Source: Bacillus cereus ATCC 14579
GTDB taxonomy: Bacteria > Bacillota > Bacilli > Bacillales > Bacillaceae_G
DNA: 64,000 bases
NCBI RefSeq assembly: GCF_000007825.1
Contig: NC_004722.1
Span: 1,776,501 to 1,840,500 of the forward strand
Direction: 5' to 3'
Shown here: in pieces, positions 43,201-50,254 of the stretch
How the letters are laid out: each line of letters opens with the position of its first letter
Position numbering within the stretch: position 1 is the stretch's first letter
The notes under the pieces: model-generated
Told to the model about the DNA's origin: nothing
The model's database searches: none
What the model saw: the letters and a program-made list of their open reading frames with translations, nothing else
Translations under genes and position numbers: made by a program

Positions 43201-43308
43201 ATTCTTTTAACAAGCGGTGGTTATCGAAAAACACCACGCTTTAATGCCTACATTGCGTATTGCATGAAGAAAGGACTCTTTGATCATATACAGGATGAGT
43301 ACTACTAA
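40222..43308 (+). CDS. Fused AEP primase-polymerase and MCM-like helicase
   Basis: 1,028 aa with AAGGAGG upstream. N-terminal archaeo-eukaryotic primase domain (about 1-200): acidic pair in LYFDLDHAEDP, SGSKGFHILIS and IRLPNSMHQ. A Cys/His-rich middle (CAGDMCHCIK, about 375; CWGRESCKKVHC, about 430) may bind zinc. The C-terminal AAA+ MCM-type helicase (about 600-900) has Walker A GDTGTGKSALIEK, Walker B EMIWIDEDTG, sensor 1 RAIMSGNVPKG and Arg finger NEDIRRFDFAVF. A last winged-helix-like part follows. It matches the MCM-like helicase described biochemically from a B. cereus prophage. It should prime and unwind DNA for the adjacent polymerase. Confidence 0.9.
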   Translation: MAKKKDKTSEYQYVDAWYSNQNGRSIPWKRIPSSEVKQFQTGEAFNFNCFATVQRFANDTKVKGEAFIAPLYFDLDHAEDPSVSQKDAIKLVEFFTKEMDIRESDMWIYFSGSKGFHILISSDALGIEPRNDLHKIFKHMAGYLVHRLGLTSLDLVVYTEKRMIRLPNSMHQKTNLFKTEISVNELNKLTLEEIKDLAKSPRHADDLPYTAEERKKAMKYSPRTGYLLINKTEEYEQAAATSARKYAKEEFQFKKDKPPACVVDILNGGWKKDGDRNQATVQLACYFKDAGYTREETMKELEDWVLKFTSEDNEYGKQQRVANTRSVIDAVYSGDNTYKFGCAFIRSLHGEKKPGSKDYERVACAGDMCHCIKKNAEEEENAKLLHLAETGNADLTGKLVKTRVMVAGKKHTPYIIPKNIEYHCWGRESCKKVHCPLYDIHTHTGYKDLGVSDREVIQMTGVGDDNIKGILREISGIPNCPKYNTDILENMNVEELLVIPMAEEDDEKQEQHKGNYVLRKVYAVNGLNVSENKYYELTGYVYPHPKNQESTLLVKSAVPLQDVVESFELNEQVKEDLATFQPADYTAESIEQKLGAICNDLTYNVTHIVERDETLLAVLLTLHSVLRFKVPWDLNPLRGWVELKIVGDTGTGKSALIEKVMKYSGLGTRVNAESTSRTGLTYKMEQSGAQGAWYIVWGAWPLADKEMIWIDEDTGITKDDYGEMTLARSDGKLEVKRAVTAETPCRVRAIMSGNVPKGKRLADYSQGAESLKDIFNNEDIRRFDFAVFMRASDVDPELYNQTLATYPSIIQKDTLKNNILYAWSRKPEDVLFTDGTIDKVLEVATDLAKVYGNANDIPLVSPSDQRNKVARLAVALAALTHSVDESGERIQVWPGHVEFIGEYLKALYNAPGCGLNYYARLAIKDEEMTEERYQKFTADLKKIDTLTGEMKFYEFIKLFAQQKYLRLGDVEAMLSIDKEEAKAIVNQLAKMRMILLTSGGYRKTPRFNAYIAYCMKKGLFDHIQDEYY

Positions 43309-43349
43309 TTATATGGACAAGCACTACAAATATGACTGGAAGTGAAAAT

Positions 43350-45758
43350 ATGAAACTCGGAAGTTTATTTGGAAGACCTAAAACATTAGCAAGTAGTAAA
43401 AAACAGGTACCGGTAAAAGAATCAAAACTAGCGGTTGAAATGGAAAAAAAGAAAAAGCCGGGACAATTCGATATTGTTTGGCCAAAAGTAGAACCGCAGC
43501 AAGTGAAAGATTATAAAGCGATTCTTACAGTCTCAGAGTTAAAGAAATACTTAGAACGTTGTATACAAACAGGTAAAGTAGGATTCGACTGGGAGACTGC
43601 AGCAAGTAAAGAAATTAGAGTGCATTATAAAAAGGCGTTTGAAGATATAGAAGAAGCACGTACTACAGGGATTATCGATGATAAAGAAGCGGAAAGCCGA
43701 AGTGAGAGCTTAGAAAAAGCGTATTTAAAAACACCATTGGATCCGTGGAAAGGTGAAATTTGTACGGTATCGCTGTCAGCGGCGGCACACGAGTCAAGAG
43801 TTGTTCCAATCTCACATAAAGTTGGCCAAGTATTTGAACCAAGTATGGATAGAGATGAAGCTAGGAAATTAGTTCTAGATTTGCTTGATGAATACCTATT
43901 TAAAAATGAAAAGGTATTAAAGATTGCGGTCAATTTGTCTTTTGAAACGAAATATGCAGCGAAGTACGGTAAATACATTTTAGGAAAAGTAGCAGATCCA
44001 TTGATTATGTGGGTACGGTGTTTACAAATCGCAGCACCTCAAAAGATTAATAACCCGAAAAAACCTACAAGCGGATGGGGTTTAAAACCAGCTACGAAAC
44101 ACATTTTTGGTGTAACGATGAACGACTTTTCAGCCCTTTTAAAGAAATACAAGGTCAATTTCTTTGACGAAATTGATGCGAGTAAAGGTGAAGGGTTGCT
44201 TTACTCAGCTGAAGACTCGGATTATGCTGTGCAGCATTACGAATATTGGTCTCAAATTGCAGCTCAAATTTCGCGATATGAGGAATGGCTTCATAAGATT
44301 GAAATGCCATTCACACGTGTTATCGGCCTTATGGAATATTGGGGGATGAATTGGGATCCAAACCTTGCAACGCAAAAGAAACAAGAAGCAGAAATTATGC
44401 AAGAGCAAGCGGCTGAACGTATTAAACAAATCGCGAAAGAAACGTTCAATATTGATATAAATACCGGTAAATCAGGTAAAACGAACGAAGTGAAAAGCTT
44501 AATGTTTGATTACTTAAAAATACCGATTGCCAAATATGGAAAAACAGGCGCGAGTCTTGATCAAGAGGCGCTTATCGATATGGCATTTATGCTTGAAAAC
44601 AAGCTGAACGATATCGACGAGGAAAAATACCTCGGCGTTTCATTACCTGAAAATTGGGAAAATATCGATCCGGAAAAGGATCCTACTTTAGATAAGCTAG
44701 AACGCGGAGCGATTCGTATCGCAAAACGTGAACCGCATCCCTATAAAGAACAGGCACTAGAAGTTATTGACCAGCTAAAGAAAATACAAAAATACACGAC
44801 ATTACTTTCTTCGCACATCATAGGACGTGAAAAGTACTTGAACTTTATGAGTGGACGGATCCATGCAGGGTACAGTCCATTCACAGAAACAGGACGCTTA
44901 AACAGTTTTAATCCGAACGGACAAAACGTACCGAGACCAGATAATGATGAGTTTAAGATTAGAAACTTCTTTGTACCTAAACCAGGAAAGATATTATTTT
45001 TCATTGACTTCTCAGGGTTTGAGCTTCGCTTAATGGCATGGAAATCAGGTGACGAGGTCATGACGGAGCTATTTAATACAGGCGGGGATATGCACCGTAG
45101 AACCGCATCTGTAATGACTGGAAAGTCTGAGGCTGAAATTGTAAAGAAAGAACGTACAGATGCCAAGGCGGGCAACTTCGGTATCTCTTATGGCGGTACG
45201 GAACACGCTCTACAGTTCACATTTAAAACGAAATACATGATTCGTAAAACATTAGATGAATGTGCGCAGATTGTGAATGCCGTTAAAACAGCGTACAAAC
45301 GCATACCAGAGTATCAACGCAAGATTGTTTTAGAAGCACGGGAGCAAGGCTATGTACAAACGATTTATGGATATATGAGATTACTACCTGGCATTAACAG
45401 CGCGAATAGAAGAGATCGTGGCTCTGCTGAAAGACAAGCAGCGAATACACCAGTACAAGGAAGTGCCGCTGACATTATGAAGAAAGTACAAAATGAAATT
45501 TATGAATCTATCGGTAAACAGGAAGGCGTACTTTCTCATGGAAGTGCCGATATGATTGCACAAATTCACGATGAAATCATTTTTGAAATAGATGATGATC
45601 CGGAAATTGTAGTTGCAGTAGAAAAACAAATTAAACAAGTTATGGAGCAACCTCCAGTACCAGGATTTCCAGTTCCGATTGAGGCAGAAGGAAGTGTAGG
45701 TTATCGATGGGGCGAGAAAATGAGTGTTGAGTCCTGGCTTAAACAAAGGGAGGAATAG
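43350..45758 (+). CDS. Family A DNA polymerase (phage replicative)
   Basis: 802 aa from ATG 43350 (GGAAGTG upstream; in-frame ATG 43332 lacks a site). The 3'-5' exonuclease-like domain (about 70-330) contains VGFDWETA (D-x-E) and LKIAVNLSFE. Polymerase motifs: A FFIDFSGFELRLMAW, B KERTDAKAGNFGISYGG and C AQIHDEIIFEI. No 5' nuclease domain. With the primase-helicase it makes a phage-encoded replisome. Confidence 0.93.
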   Translation: MKLGSLFGRPKTLASSKKQVPVKESKLAVEMEKKKKPGQFDIVWPKVEPQQVKDYKAILTVSELKKYLERCIQTGKVGFDWETAASKEIRVHYKKAFEDIEEARTTGIIDDKEAESRSESLEKAYLKTPLDPWKGEICTVSLSAAAHESRVVPISHKVGQVFEPSMDRDEARKLVLDLLDEYLFKNEKVLKIAVNLSFETKYAAKYGKYILGKVADPLIMWVRCLQIAAPQKINNPKKPTSGWGLKPATKHIFGVTMNDFSALLKKYKVNFFDEIDASKGEGLLYSAEDSDYAVQHYEYWSQIAAQISRYEEWLHKIEMPFTRVIGLMEYWGMNWDPNLATQKKQEAEIMQEQAAERIKQIAKETFNIDINTGKSGKTNEVKSLMFDYLKIPIAKYGKTGASLDQEALIDMAFMLENKLNDIDEEKYLGVSLPENWENIDPEKDPTLDKLERGAIRIAKREPHPYKEQALEVIDQLKKIQKYTTLLSSHIIGREKYLNFMSGRIHAGYSPFTETGRLNSFNPNGQNVPRPDNDEFKIRNFFVPKPGKILFFIDFSGFELRLMAWKSGDEVMTELFNTGGDMHRRTASVMTGKSEAEIVKKERTDAKAGNFGISYGGTEHALQFTFKTKYMIRKTLDECAQIVNAVKTAYKRIPEYQRKIVLEAREQGYVQTIYGYMRLLPGINSANRRDRGSAERQAANTPVQGSAADIMKKVQNEIYESIGKQEGVLSHGSADMIAQIHDEIIFEIDDDPEIVVAVEKQIKQVMEQPPVPGFPVPIEAEGSVGYRWGEKMSVESWLKQREE

Positions 45759-45761
45759 CAT

Positions 45762-46034
45762 GTGGGAAGAGGAGAGGGACCGCGTAAATCATTATTTGCG
45801 AAGCGTCATGCAACAGCATTACCACGTGTAAAGCCGGCAAGAATTGTAGGAAGTATTGCTGGAGAACCGTACAACATGGTTTGGGTAGTAAGTTCATTAA
45901 GAAAAGATAAAAAGACTGGTGTGCTAGACCCAGTACCACAAGATCCATACGCAGAATTACTACTTAGCAGTTGCTTTAAAAAATGGAGGGAAGACGATGA
46001 ACGCCTTGAACCGTCAACAACGCCGGGCGAGTGA
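45762..46034 (+). CDS. Uncharacterised 90-aa protein
   Basis: GTG 45762, GGGAGG upstream, starting four bases after the polymerase stop. Sequence GEGPRKSLFAKRHATALPRV is basic, and the middle VVSSLRKDKKTGVLDPVPQ is followed by an acidic tail. An ATG two bases upstream (45760) opens a 23-aa frame and is judged less likely. Overlaps the next gene by 38 bp. Confidence 0.6.
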   Translation: MGRGEGPRKSLFAKRHATALPRVKPARIVGSIAGEPYNMVWVVSSLRKDKKTGVLDPVPQDPYAELLLSSCFKKWREDDERLEPSTTPGE

Positions 46035-46254
46035 ACGTGAGAGAAAGAAAACAAGGGAGCGGCAAAGTTTTCACAGAGGTGAAGTGCAGCAAGTATCCCT
46101 TTTATCGTATAAAGATGGCCGAACATTAGCATTACGTGCAGTAAAAGAAGTATTAGGTTTGGGGGCAGTACGTTTAGAACGTGTACAGAAGAGGTTGGAA
46201 GAACTAGAAAACGAGAATTTCAATAAACTATTTTTAGAGCATTTAAGAAAATAA
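45997..46254 (+). CDS. Uncharacterised 85-aa basic protein
   Basis: ATG 45997 with GGAGGGAAG upstream. The Arg-rich N-terminus (LNRQQRRASERERKKTRERQ) is followed by a helical C-terminus (VRLERVQKRLEELENENFNK). A nucleic-acid-binding role is possible; no family is recognised. Confidence 0.65.
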   Translation: MNALNRQQRRASERERKKTRERQSFHRGEVQQVSLLSYKDGRTLALRAVKEVLGLGAVRLERVQKRLEELENENFNKLFLEHLRK

Positions 46255-46269
46255 AAAGCTGTAGGAAGG

Positions 46270-46644
46270 ATGTGCGATTGTGGGTGTAGACAGCAAGGAA
46301 AGGGGTACGAAAATCGGAAAAGTGATCGGAAGATGGAAAGATTAAAGCGTGAAATGGTTAAGCAAAAAAGGAAAGTAGCAAAAGGTGAGCCACGAAAGGC
46401 GGTAGTGTATTTGGACAATTCGGAGCAACAGTTAAAAGATGTAATGCAAGAAAATCGTGATTTGCAGTTAGCAGTTGATTTATACAAATCACAAGTGAAA
46501 GTGAAAGATAATTACGCAAAGCGTGTATTGAAAGAAAATAACGAATTACGGAAGCAGATTAAAAGTTTACGTAAAAAGTCTATTTCATTATTTGTTTCTT
46601 ATATGGTGGTAGCGGTCATTGTTAGCTTCGTGATCGCTAGATAA
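46270..46644 (+). CDS. Small membrane-anchored coiled-coil protein
   Basis: 124 aa as read from ATG 46270; the start is uncertain because AGGAAGG abuts it, and Met 22 (46333) is an alternative. A charged coil (QQLKDVMQENRDLQLAVDLY) and a C-terminal hydrophobic helix (SLFVSYMVVAVIVSFVIA) suggest tail-anchored topology. Function unknown. Confidence 0.6.
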   Translation: MCDCGCRQQGKGYENRKSDRKMERLKREMVKQKRKVAKGEPRKAVVYLDNSEQQLKDVMQENRDLQLAVDLYKSQVKVKDNYAKRVLKENNELRKQIKSLRKKSISLFVSYMVVAVIVSFVIAR

Positions 46645-46660
46645 GGAGGGAGCGATTGAG

Positions 46661-46963
46661 ATGTCTGTGGTGAAAGACAACGAGTTTTGGAAAGAAGTGT
46701 ATTACTACATGGAAAAGCATGATTGCTATAAGGATGAGGCTGTAAAGGTCGTGGAGGCTCAGTTCAATAGTAAGAACGAGAAAAGAGTGAAAATTATTGA
46801 AGCCGTAAAAGAAAAGTTGATTTGTGCGGGAATACCTGAAAAGGACTCTTTAAAATTCGCAGAAACTGCACCCTTTGTTAATTCCTTAACTGGTGCCAGT
46901 GTAGAAAGAATGGTGAGAAGTTTTATAGATTTGTTTAAAAAAGGGGAGCGTGCAAAACAATGA
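46661..46963 (+). CDS. Uncharacterised 100-aa protein
   Basis: ATG 46661 with AAGGAGGGAG upstream. Helical, charged (DNEFWKEVYYYMEKHDCYKD; VERMVRSFIDLFKKGERAKQ). Stop overlaps the dUTPase start (ATGA), so coupling is likely. No family is recognised. Confidence 0.65.
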   Translation: MSVVKDNEFWKEVYYYMEKHDCYKDEAVKVVEAQFNSKNEKRVKIIEAVKEKLICAGIPEKDSLKFAETAPFVNSLTGASVERMVRSFIDLFKKGERAKQ

Positions 46964-47295
46964 ATATCATTCATTTATTCCATCTTCAAAAAGATCTTGA
47001 TAACAAGATTGCGGAAAAACGTAGTTTGCAAAACGTGTCTTTGTTTCAAGAAAAGAAATTATCATTTCGTGACGAGTTAAGTGAGTTACTTCATGTGTGG
47101 CGTGGTCATAAGTTTTGGAGCGAAAATAACAAGCCGATTACAAAAGGTGTACGTAACAAGGGGCAAATGATGGAAGAAGATAAGGTGTACTACAATCCGT
47201 TATTAGACGAATTTGTTGATGCACTTCACTTTGCTTTATCGATTGGATTAGAACGTGAATGGAATAAAATATATCGATGCCTTTGTAGTGCGTAA
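46960..47295 (+). CDS. Dimeric dUTPase (all-alpha NTP pyrophosphatase), N-terminal part
   Basis: 111-aa frame with the all-alpha dUTPase pattern: LFHLQKDLDNKIAEKRSL, metal-binding Glu pair in RDELSELLHVWRGHKFW, and the second pair in NPLLDEFVDALHFALSIG. It hydrolyses dUTP to dUMP, keeping uracil out of phage DNA. After LEREWNKI the frame goes wrong; the rest continues at 47255-47500, one base over. Removing one A of AAAA (about 47263-47266) restores a single protein of about 179 aa. Confidence 0.82.
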   Translation: MNIIHLFHLQKDLDNKIAEKRSLQNVSLFQEKKLSFRDELSELLHVWRGHKFWSENNKPITKGVRNKGQMMEEDKVYYNPLLDEFVDALHFALSIGLEREWNKIYRCLCSA

Positions 47296-47500
47296 TAACA
47301 AAGGAAATACAAAAACAGAAATTATCGATGTGTTTAACGATTTATATGAAAACAAATTATGGACTGCAGCACATTACATGACCTTGATGAATGACTTGGC
47401 TTACTTAGGTGCAGCGCTTGGATTTTCGGCTATTGAAATTTACAACGCATATATCGAAAAAAATAAAATCAATCATGATCGTCAGGCATCCGGATATTAA
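47255..47500 (+). CDS. Dimeric dUTPase, C-terminal part (frameshifted)
   Basis: The stretch from about YIDAFVVRNNKGN to AYIEKNKINHDRQASGY is the normal C-terminus of the dimeric dUTPase family; the KNxxNHxRQxxGY ending is diagnostic. It has no ribosome-binding site and overlaps the upstream frame by 41 bp, so it belongs to the same gene, broken by a single-base insertion (true or sequencing). Confidence 0.8.
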   Translation: MNGIKYIDAFVVRNNKGNTKTEIIDVFNDLYENKLWTAAHYMTLMNDLAYLGAALGFSAIEIYNAYIEKNKINHDRQASGY

Positions 47501-47514
47501 AAGGAGGCGAAATA

Positions 47515-48291
47515 GTGGGGAAAGTTATTCTTTGGACAAAAGAAGAAATAGCGTATCTGGAGGATTCCTGGGGGACATACAGCATTAAAAGTATTGCGAA
47601 GAAGTTAGATCGCACTGTAAATGCCATAAAACTAAAAGCAAATCGTATAGGGTTAAGCGATCCACGGTTACATTTCAATGGGCTTACAGTGCTCCAACTA
47701 GCAGATGTATTACAAGTAAGTTATAAAACAATCGAATCGTGGTATGAAAGATTCGCATTTCCTATAAGACTAAAGTTATTTGCAAAAGCTCAAAAAATAA
47801 AGGTTGTTTACTATAAGGACTTTTGGGGTTGGTTAAAACGACATAAGCAGGTAGTTGATTTTTCAAAGGTTGAATATGGGATTTTAGGACCTGAACCAGA
47901 ATGGATGAAAGAGAAACGTGACGCGGATGTGTATAGAAGGAAAAAAGAGAGAGAGCCTTGGACTAAACAAGATGAATTATTACTAAAAAGTATGGTCAAA
48001 GCGAATTGTTATACGTATTTGTATATCGCGAAACGTCTCCAGCGAACAGAAAGTGCAATAAAGAAAAAACTGGAGGAGCTTGGGATCTTCGAGAGACCTG
48101 TAGAAAGCCAAGCATCTTATACAGAAAATGAAATACGAATTAGTTTAGACCTATTTGAAAAAGGTTATACGGTAGATGCAATTGCAGAAAGGTTTGGGAA
48201 AAGTGCGTTAACACTTGTTGGTTACTTAGAAAGTAAGGGGTATCGATTCAGAGCAAAAATGGTGATAAAGCCTGAGAATCTTGTGTTTTAG
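47515..48291 (+). CDS. Protein with SANT/Myb- and HTH-like repeats
   Basis: 258 aa from GTG 47515 with AAAGGAGG upstream. Several DNA-binding-like units are visible: WTKEEIAYLEDSWGTYSIKS with IAKKLDRTVNAIKLKANRIG (about 8-45), LQLADVLQVSYKTIESW (about 60-80), WTKQDELLLKSMVKAN with YIAKRLQRTESAIKKKLEEL (about 148-190) and a last HTH (IAERFGKSALTLVGYL, about 220). Probably a sequence-specific DNA-binding phage regulator. The duplicated SANT-like unit suggests internal duplication. Confidence 0.75.
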   Translation: MGKVILWTKEEIAYLEDSWGTYSIKSIAKKLDRTVNAIKLKANRIGLSDPRLHFNGLTVLQLADVLQVSYKTIESWYERFAFPIRLKLFAKAQKIKVVYYKDFWGWLKRHKQVVDFSKVEYGILGPEPEWMKEKRDADVYRRKKEREPWTKQDELLLKSMVKANCYTYLYIAKRLQRTESAIKKKLEELGIFERPVESQASYTENEIRISLDLFEKGYTVDAIAERFGKSALTLVGYLESKGYRFRAKMVIKPENLVF

Positions 48292-48306
48292 ATTTCAAAT
48301 AAAAAA

Positions 48307-48376
48307 GGCTAGGATTTCTCCTAGCAAAAGAGTTATGTCGTACAGAAAGGTACTTGTTCGCAAACCATGTGTTTGC
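48307..48376. promoter_or_regulatory. Control region with two inverted repeats
   Basis: In the 213-bp gap before 48505: GCTAGG / CCTAGC (48308-48325) and GCAAAC / GTTTGC (48360-48376), the latter followed by TATATAAC. A change of transcription unit is plausible, since the motif-flanked small genes start right after it. No gene is seen. Confidence 0.35.
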
Positions 48377-48504
48377 AAATTCATTATATAACGTTTCTGG
48401 GGTGGACAGGCCGAGTCGTAGCAATCTTTACGTAAACTTTACATGGTATTGAAGATTTTGATAGAGATCAAATTTGAATTTTATTAAATAAGGAGAGATG
48501 GAAA

Positions 48505-48759
48505 ATGAGAAAAGTAGAAATCACAGTAGAAGAAAGAATTAAAAGAAAAATATCTTATGATTTTATCTTGCCAGAGCATGTATCTGAAAATCAGATGAAT
48601 ATCATAATTGCCCGTGTAGAAAGTCGTTCGGATTGTGCAGATGATGTTGTACATTTGTTGCAAAAAGAAATACCTGGTTTGAAAGTGCGGAAAATAGAAG
48701 AAACAGACTTGGATTTTGATGACGCTGAAATAGTTGGTTATGACATAAAAGAAAACTAA
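48505..48759 (+). CDS. Uncharacterised 84-aa protein
   Basis: ATG 48505 with AAGGAGAG upstream. Sequence MRKVEITVEERIKRKISYDF with an acidic C-terminal half (EETDLDFDDAEIVGYDIKEN). The first copy of the 15-bp junction motif begins two bases after its stop. Function unknown. Confidence 0.7.
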   Translation: MRKVEITVEERIKRKISYDFILPEHVSENQMNIIIARVESRSDCADDVVHLLQKEIPGLKVRKIEETDLDFDDAEIVGYDIKEN

Positions 48760-48760
48760 A

Positions 48761-48775
48761 CAAAATTGTTATTTG
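48761..48775 (+). repeat. Junction motif copy 1
   Basis: CAAAATTGTTATTTG, just after the stop of the 84-aa gene and before GGGGGAGG of the next. One of seven copies of CAAAATnnTTATTTG (see findings). Confidence 0.75.
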
Positions 48776-48823
48776 AGGGGGAGGTAGATTTGCACGCTGC
48801 CTATAGAAACTAAAAATCTGAAG

Positions 48824-48967
48824 ATGATTAATTATCTAGAATATATGGAGTTTGTTGCTAAGACGAACATTAAATATTTAAAGAAGGAAATAACAGCTGA
48901 AGAAGCGATGGAAATAATTTGTGAATTAAGCATTAAGGTTGGAGAAAATCTAGAAAAACTTAAATAA
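48824..48967 (+). CDS. Small helical protein, 47 aa
   Basis: ATG 48824; product MINYLEYMEFVAKTNIKYLK with a helical rest (KKEITAEEAMEIICELSIKV). The strong GGGGGAGG site at 48775-48783 is 40 bp too far; the frame is open up to an ATT at 48788, which would sit well, so either a rare ATT start or an internal start is used. Its stop overlaps motif copy 2. Confidence 0.45.
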   Translation: MINYLEYMEFVAKTNIKYLKKEITAEEAMEIICELSIKVGENLEKLK

Positions 48968-48979
48968 AATCTTTATTTG
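48965..48979 (+). repeat. Junction motif copy 2
   Basis: TAAAATCTTTATTTG; its first three bases are the stop codon of the preceding 47-aa gene. Directly followed by the 14-bp hairpin at 48986. Confidence 0.7.
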
Positions 48980-48985
48980 GAAAGA

Positions 48986-49021
48986 ATTCAGCCCCTAACG
49001 GTGCGCTGTTAGGGGCTGAAT
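48986..49021. terminator. Perfect 14-bp GC-containing hairpin
   Basis: ATTCAGCCCCTAAC (48986-48999) and GTTAGGGGCTGAAT (49008-49021), 8-nt loop. No immediate T-run on either strand, although CTTTTATT follows 10 nt later. It separates the 47-aa gene from yopX-like. Terminator or other RNA/DNA structural element. The rest of 49022-49151 shows GATCG / CGATC repeats only. Confidence 0.6.
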
Positions 49022-49151
49022 CTCGAGAACTTTTATTAAAATTACATGAGGTTGATCGGTGAATGTAATTATCGATCTCTCGAATTATAGCACTAAATTG
49101 ATATGTATTTCAATTTAATATTCGAATTTTATAATGGTGAGGAGAATGAAA

Positions 49152-49553
49152 ATGAAAGAGATTAAGTTCAAGGCCCATGATGGAGAACAGTGGATTTATA
49201 GTGAATGTGTATCGAAAGATAAAGAAGGAAATTGGTGGATTTTAGATGAAGAAAGCGATGGATGGAATATGTGTTCTGAACCGAAACAATGTACAGGTTT
49301 AATAGATAAAAACGGAAAAAATATTTATTTTGGTGATGCTGTAAGGTGGACGAGGGTAATATATACGGATTGTAGTCGAGCAGAAATTAAAGGTACAGAA
49401 GTAATTGAAGGCACTATTGGTTGGTTAGTCTCTATCTTAGCAATTAAGACTGAAGAATTTTCTAGATTATTGCCGCCGCATTTGGTTGAAGATCAGAATG
49501 AGTTTGAATTGATTGGTAATGGCTATGACAATCTAAAGGTATTGAAAAACTAA
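49152..49553 (+). CDS. YopX-family protein
   Basis: 133 aa from ATG 49152 (GAGGAG upstream). YopX pattern: IKFKAHDGEQWIYSECV at the start, CTGLIDKNGKNIYFGDAV in the middle and NEFELIGNGYDNLKVL at the end. YopX proteins are common small phage proteins named after SPbeta YopX; the function is unknown. Confidence 0.88.
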   Translation: MKEIKFKAHDGEQWIYSECVSKDKEGNWWILDEESDGWNMCSEPKQCTGLIDKNGKNIYFGDAVRWTRVIYTDCSRAEIKGTEVIEGTIGWLVSILAIKTEEFSRLLPPHLVEDQNEFELIGNGYDNLKVLKN

Positions 49554-49554
49554 A

Positions 49555-49569
49555 TAAAATCGTTATTTG
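49555..49569 (+). repeat. Junction motif copy 3
   Basis: TAAAATCGTTATTTG, two bases after the yopX-like stop. A GAGCACA / TGTGCTC hairpin follows at about 49579-49597. Confidence 0.72.
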
Positions 49570-49621
49570 GGCATAAAAAGAGCACAATATATGTGCTCTT
49601 GGACAAGAAAGGTAGATTTCT

Positions 49622-49672
49622 ATGAGTGGATGCCTCCATACAATAACATATGCTTGTCCAGTTAAAAGGTGA
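49622..49672 (+). CDS. Possible 16-aa peptide or leader ORF
   Basis: MSGCLHTITYACPVKR, preceded by AAAGGTAGATTTCT. The GGTAGATTT string also precedes the gene after motif copy 1. Too short to call with confidence; recorded because it is the only ORF between motif copies 3 and 4. Confidence 0.25.
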   Translation: MSGCLHTITYACPVKR

Positions 49673-49683
49673 AAGGTTTTTAA

Positions 49684-49698
49684 CAAAATAGTTATTCG
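49684..49698 (+). repeat. Junction motif copy 4
   Basis: CAAAATAGTTATTCG, 12 bp after the 16-aa ORF and 10 bp before AAAAGGAG of the next gene. Confidence 0.68.
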
Positions 49699-49719
49699 GT
49701 AGAAAAGGAGCGGGTTGAA

Positions 49720-50028
49720 TTGAAACCAAGAGATATTAACAAATTAATCGCTAGTAAAATATTTGGTTATGAAATTAAAGATGACAACATCATTAAGGAC
49801 GGTCGATATAGGCTTGGTATTCCTTTATACAGCCAAAATATAGAGTCTGCATGGCAAGTAGTCGAGAAGTTGGAGTATGACGTAAAAGTAACGAAAACAG
49901 ATTTAAAACCAAAATATCAAGTTCATGTATTTGTTCCTGGTGGAGTAAAAATGGTATTTGCTGAAACAGCGCCGATGGCAATTTGTAAGGGTGCGTTAGC
50001 AAGTGTAGACATAGAACTGCAAGATTAA
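49720..50028 (+). CDS. Phage ABA-sandwich-domain-like protein
   Basis: 102 aa from TTG 49720 with AAAAGGAGCGGG upstream. The pattern YSQNIESAWQVVEKLEYDVK followed by a beta-strand YQVHVFVPGGVKMVFAETAP and the helix AICKGALASVDIE is that of the phage ABA-sandwich domain seen in many Bacillus prophages. Function unknown. Confidence 0.72.
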   Translation: MKPRDINKLIASKIFGYEIKDDNIIKDGRYRLGIPLYSQNIESAWQVVEKLEYDVKVTKTDLKPKYQVHVFVPGGVKMVFAETAPMAICKGALASVDIELQD

Positions 50029-50030
50029 GA

Positions 50031-50045
50031 CAAAATTCTTATTTT
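50031..50045 (+). repeat. Junction motif copy 5
   Basis: CAAAATTCTTATTTT, two bases after the preceding stop codon. Confidence 0.65.
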
Positions 50046-50068
50046 AATAGAGAGTGAGGTGATGATGG

Positions 50069-50221
50069 ATGGCAGCAAGAAAGTGTAAGGCGTGTGGTGG
50101 TAAAGGATTTGTTTTTATAACGGTACCTGATATTAAGTTTAAATCTATTTATAATTATTCGATTCGTGATACTGGTGAAAAAGCACAATGTAGTAAGTGT
50201 TTTGGAAAAGGCGTGAAATAG
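50069..50221 (+). CDS. 50-aa zinc-binding miniprotein with two DnaJ-type CxxCxGxG motifs
   Basis: ATG 50069 with GAGGTGATG upstream. MAARKCKACGGKGFVF at the N-terminus and AQCSKCFGKGVK at the C-terminus give paired CKACGGKG and CSKCFGKG. Four Cys in that pattern form one zinc site of a DnaJ-type zinc finger. No J domain. Missed by simple ORF cut-offs because of its size. A stand-alone zinc knuckle of unknown role. Confidence 0.72.
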   Translation: MAARKCKACGGKGFVFITVPDIKFKSIYNYSIRDTGEKAQCSKCFGKGVK

Positions 50222-50223
50222 AA

Positions 50224-50238
50224 CAAAATCCTTATTTG
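50224..50238 (+). repeat. Junction motif copy 6
   Basis: CAAAATCCTTATTTG, two bases after the stop of the zinc miniprotein and just before GGAGG of the next gene. Confidence 0.75.
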
Positions 50239-50254
50239 GCAGGAGGTAGAGGGT

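Noticed and set aside
45760..45831. 23-aa ORF from ATG 45760 overlapping the 90-aa gene
   Set aside because: Uses the same ribosome-binding site, but the GTG 45762 frame is longer and has more protein-like composition.
48788..48823. ATT-start extension of the 47-aa gene
   Set aside because: Spacing to GGGGGAGG is good, but ATT starts are rare; noted in the gene entry and not used as the start.
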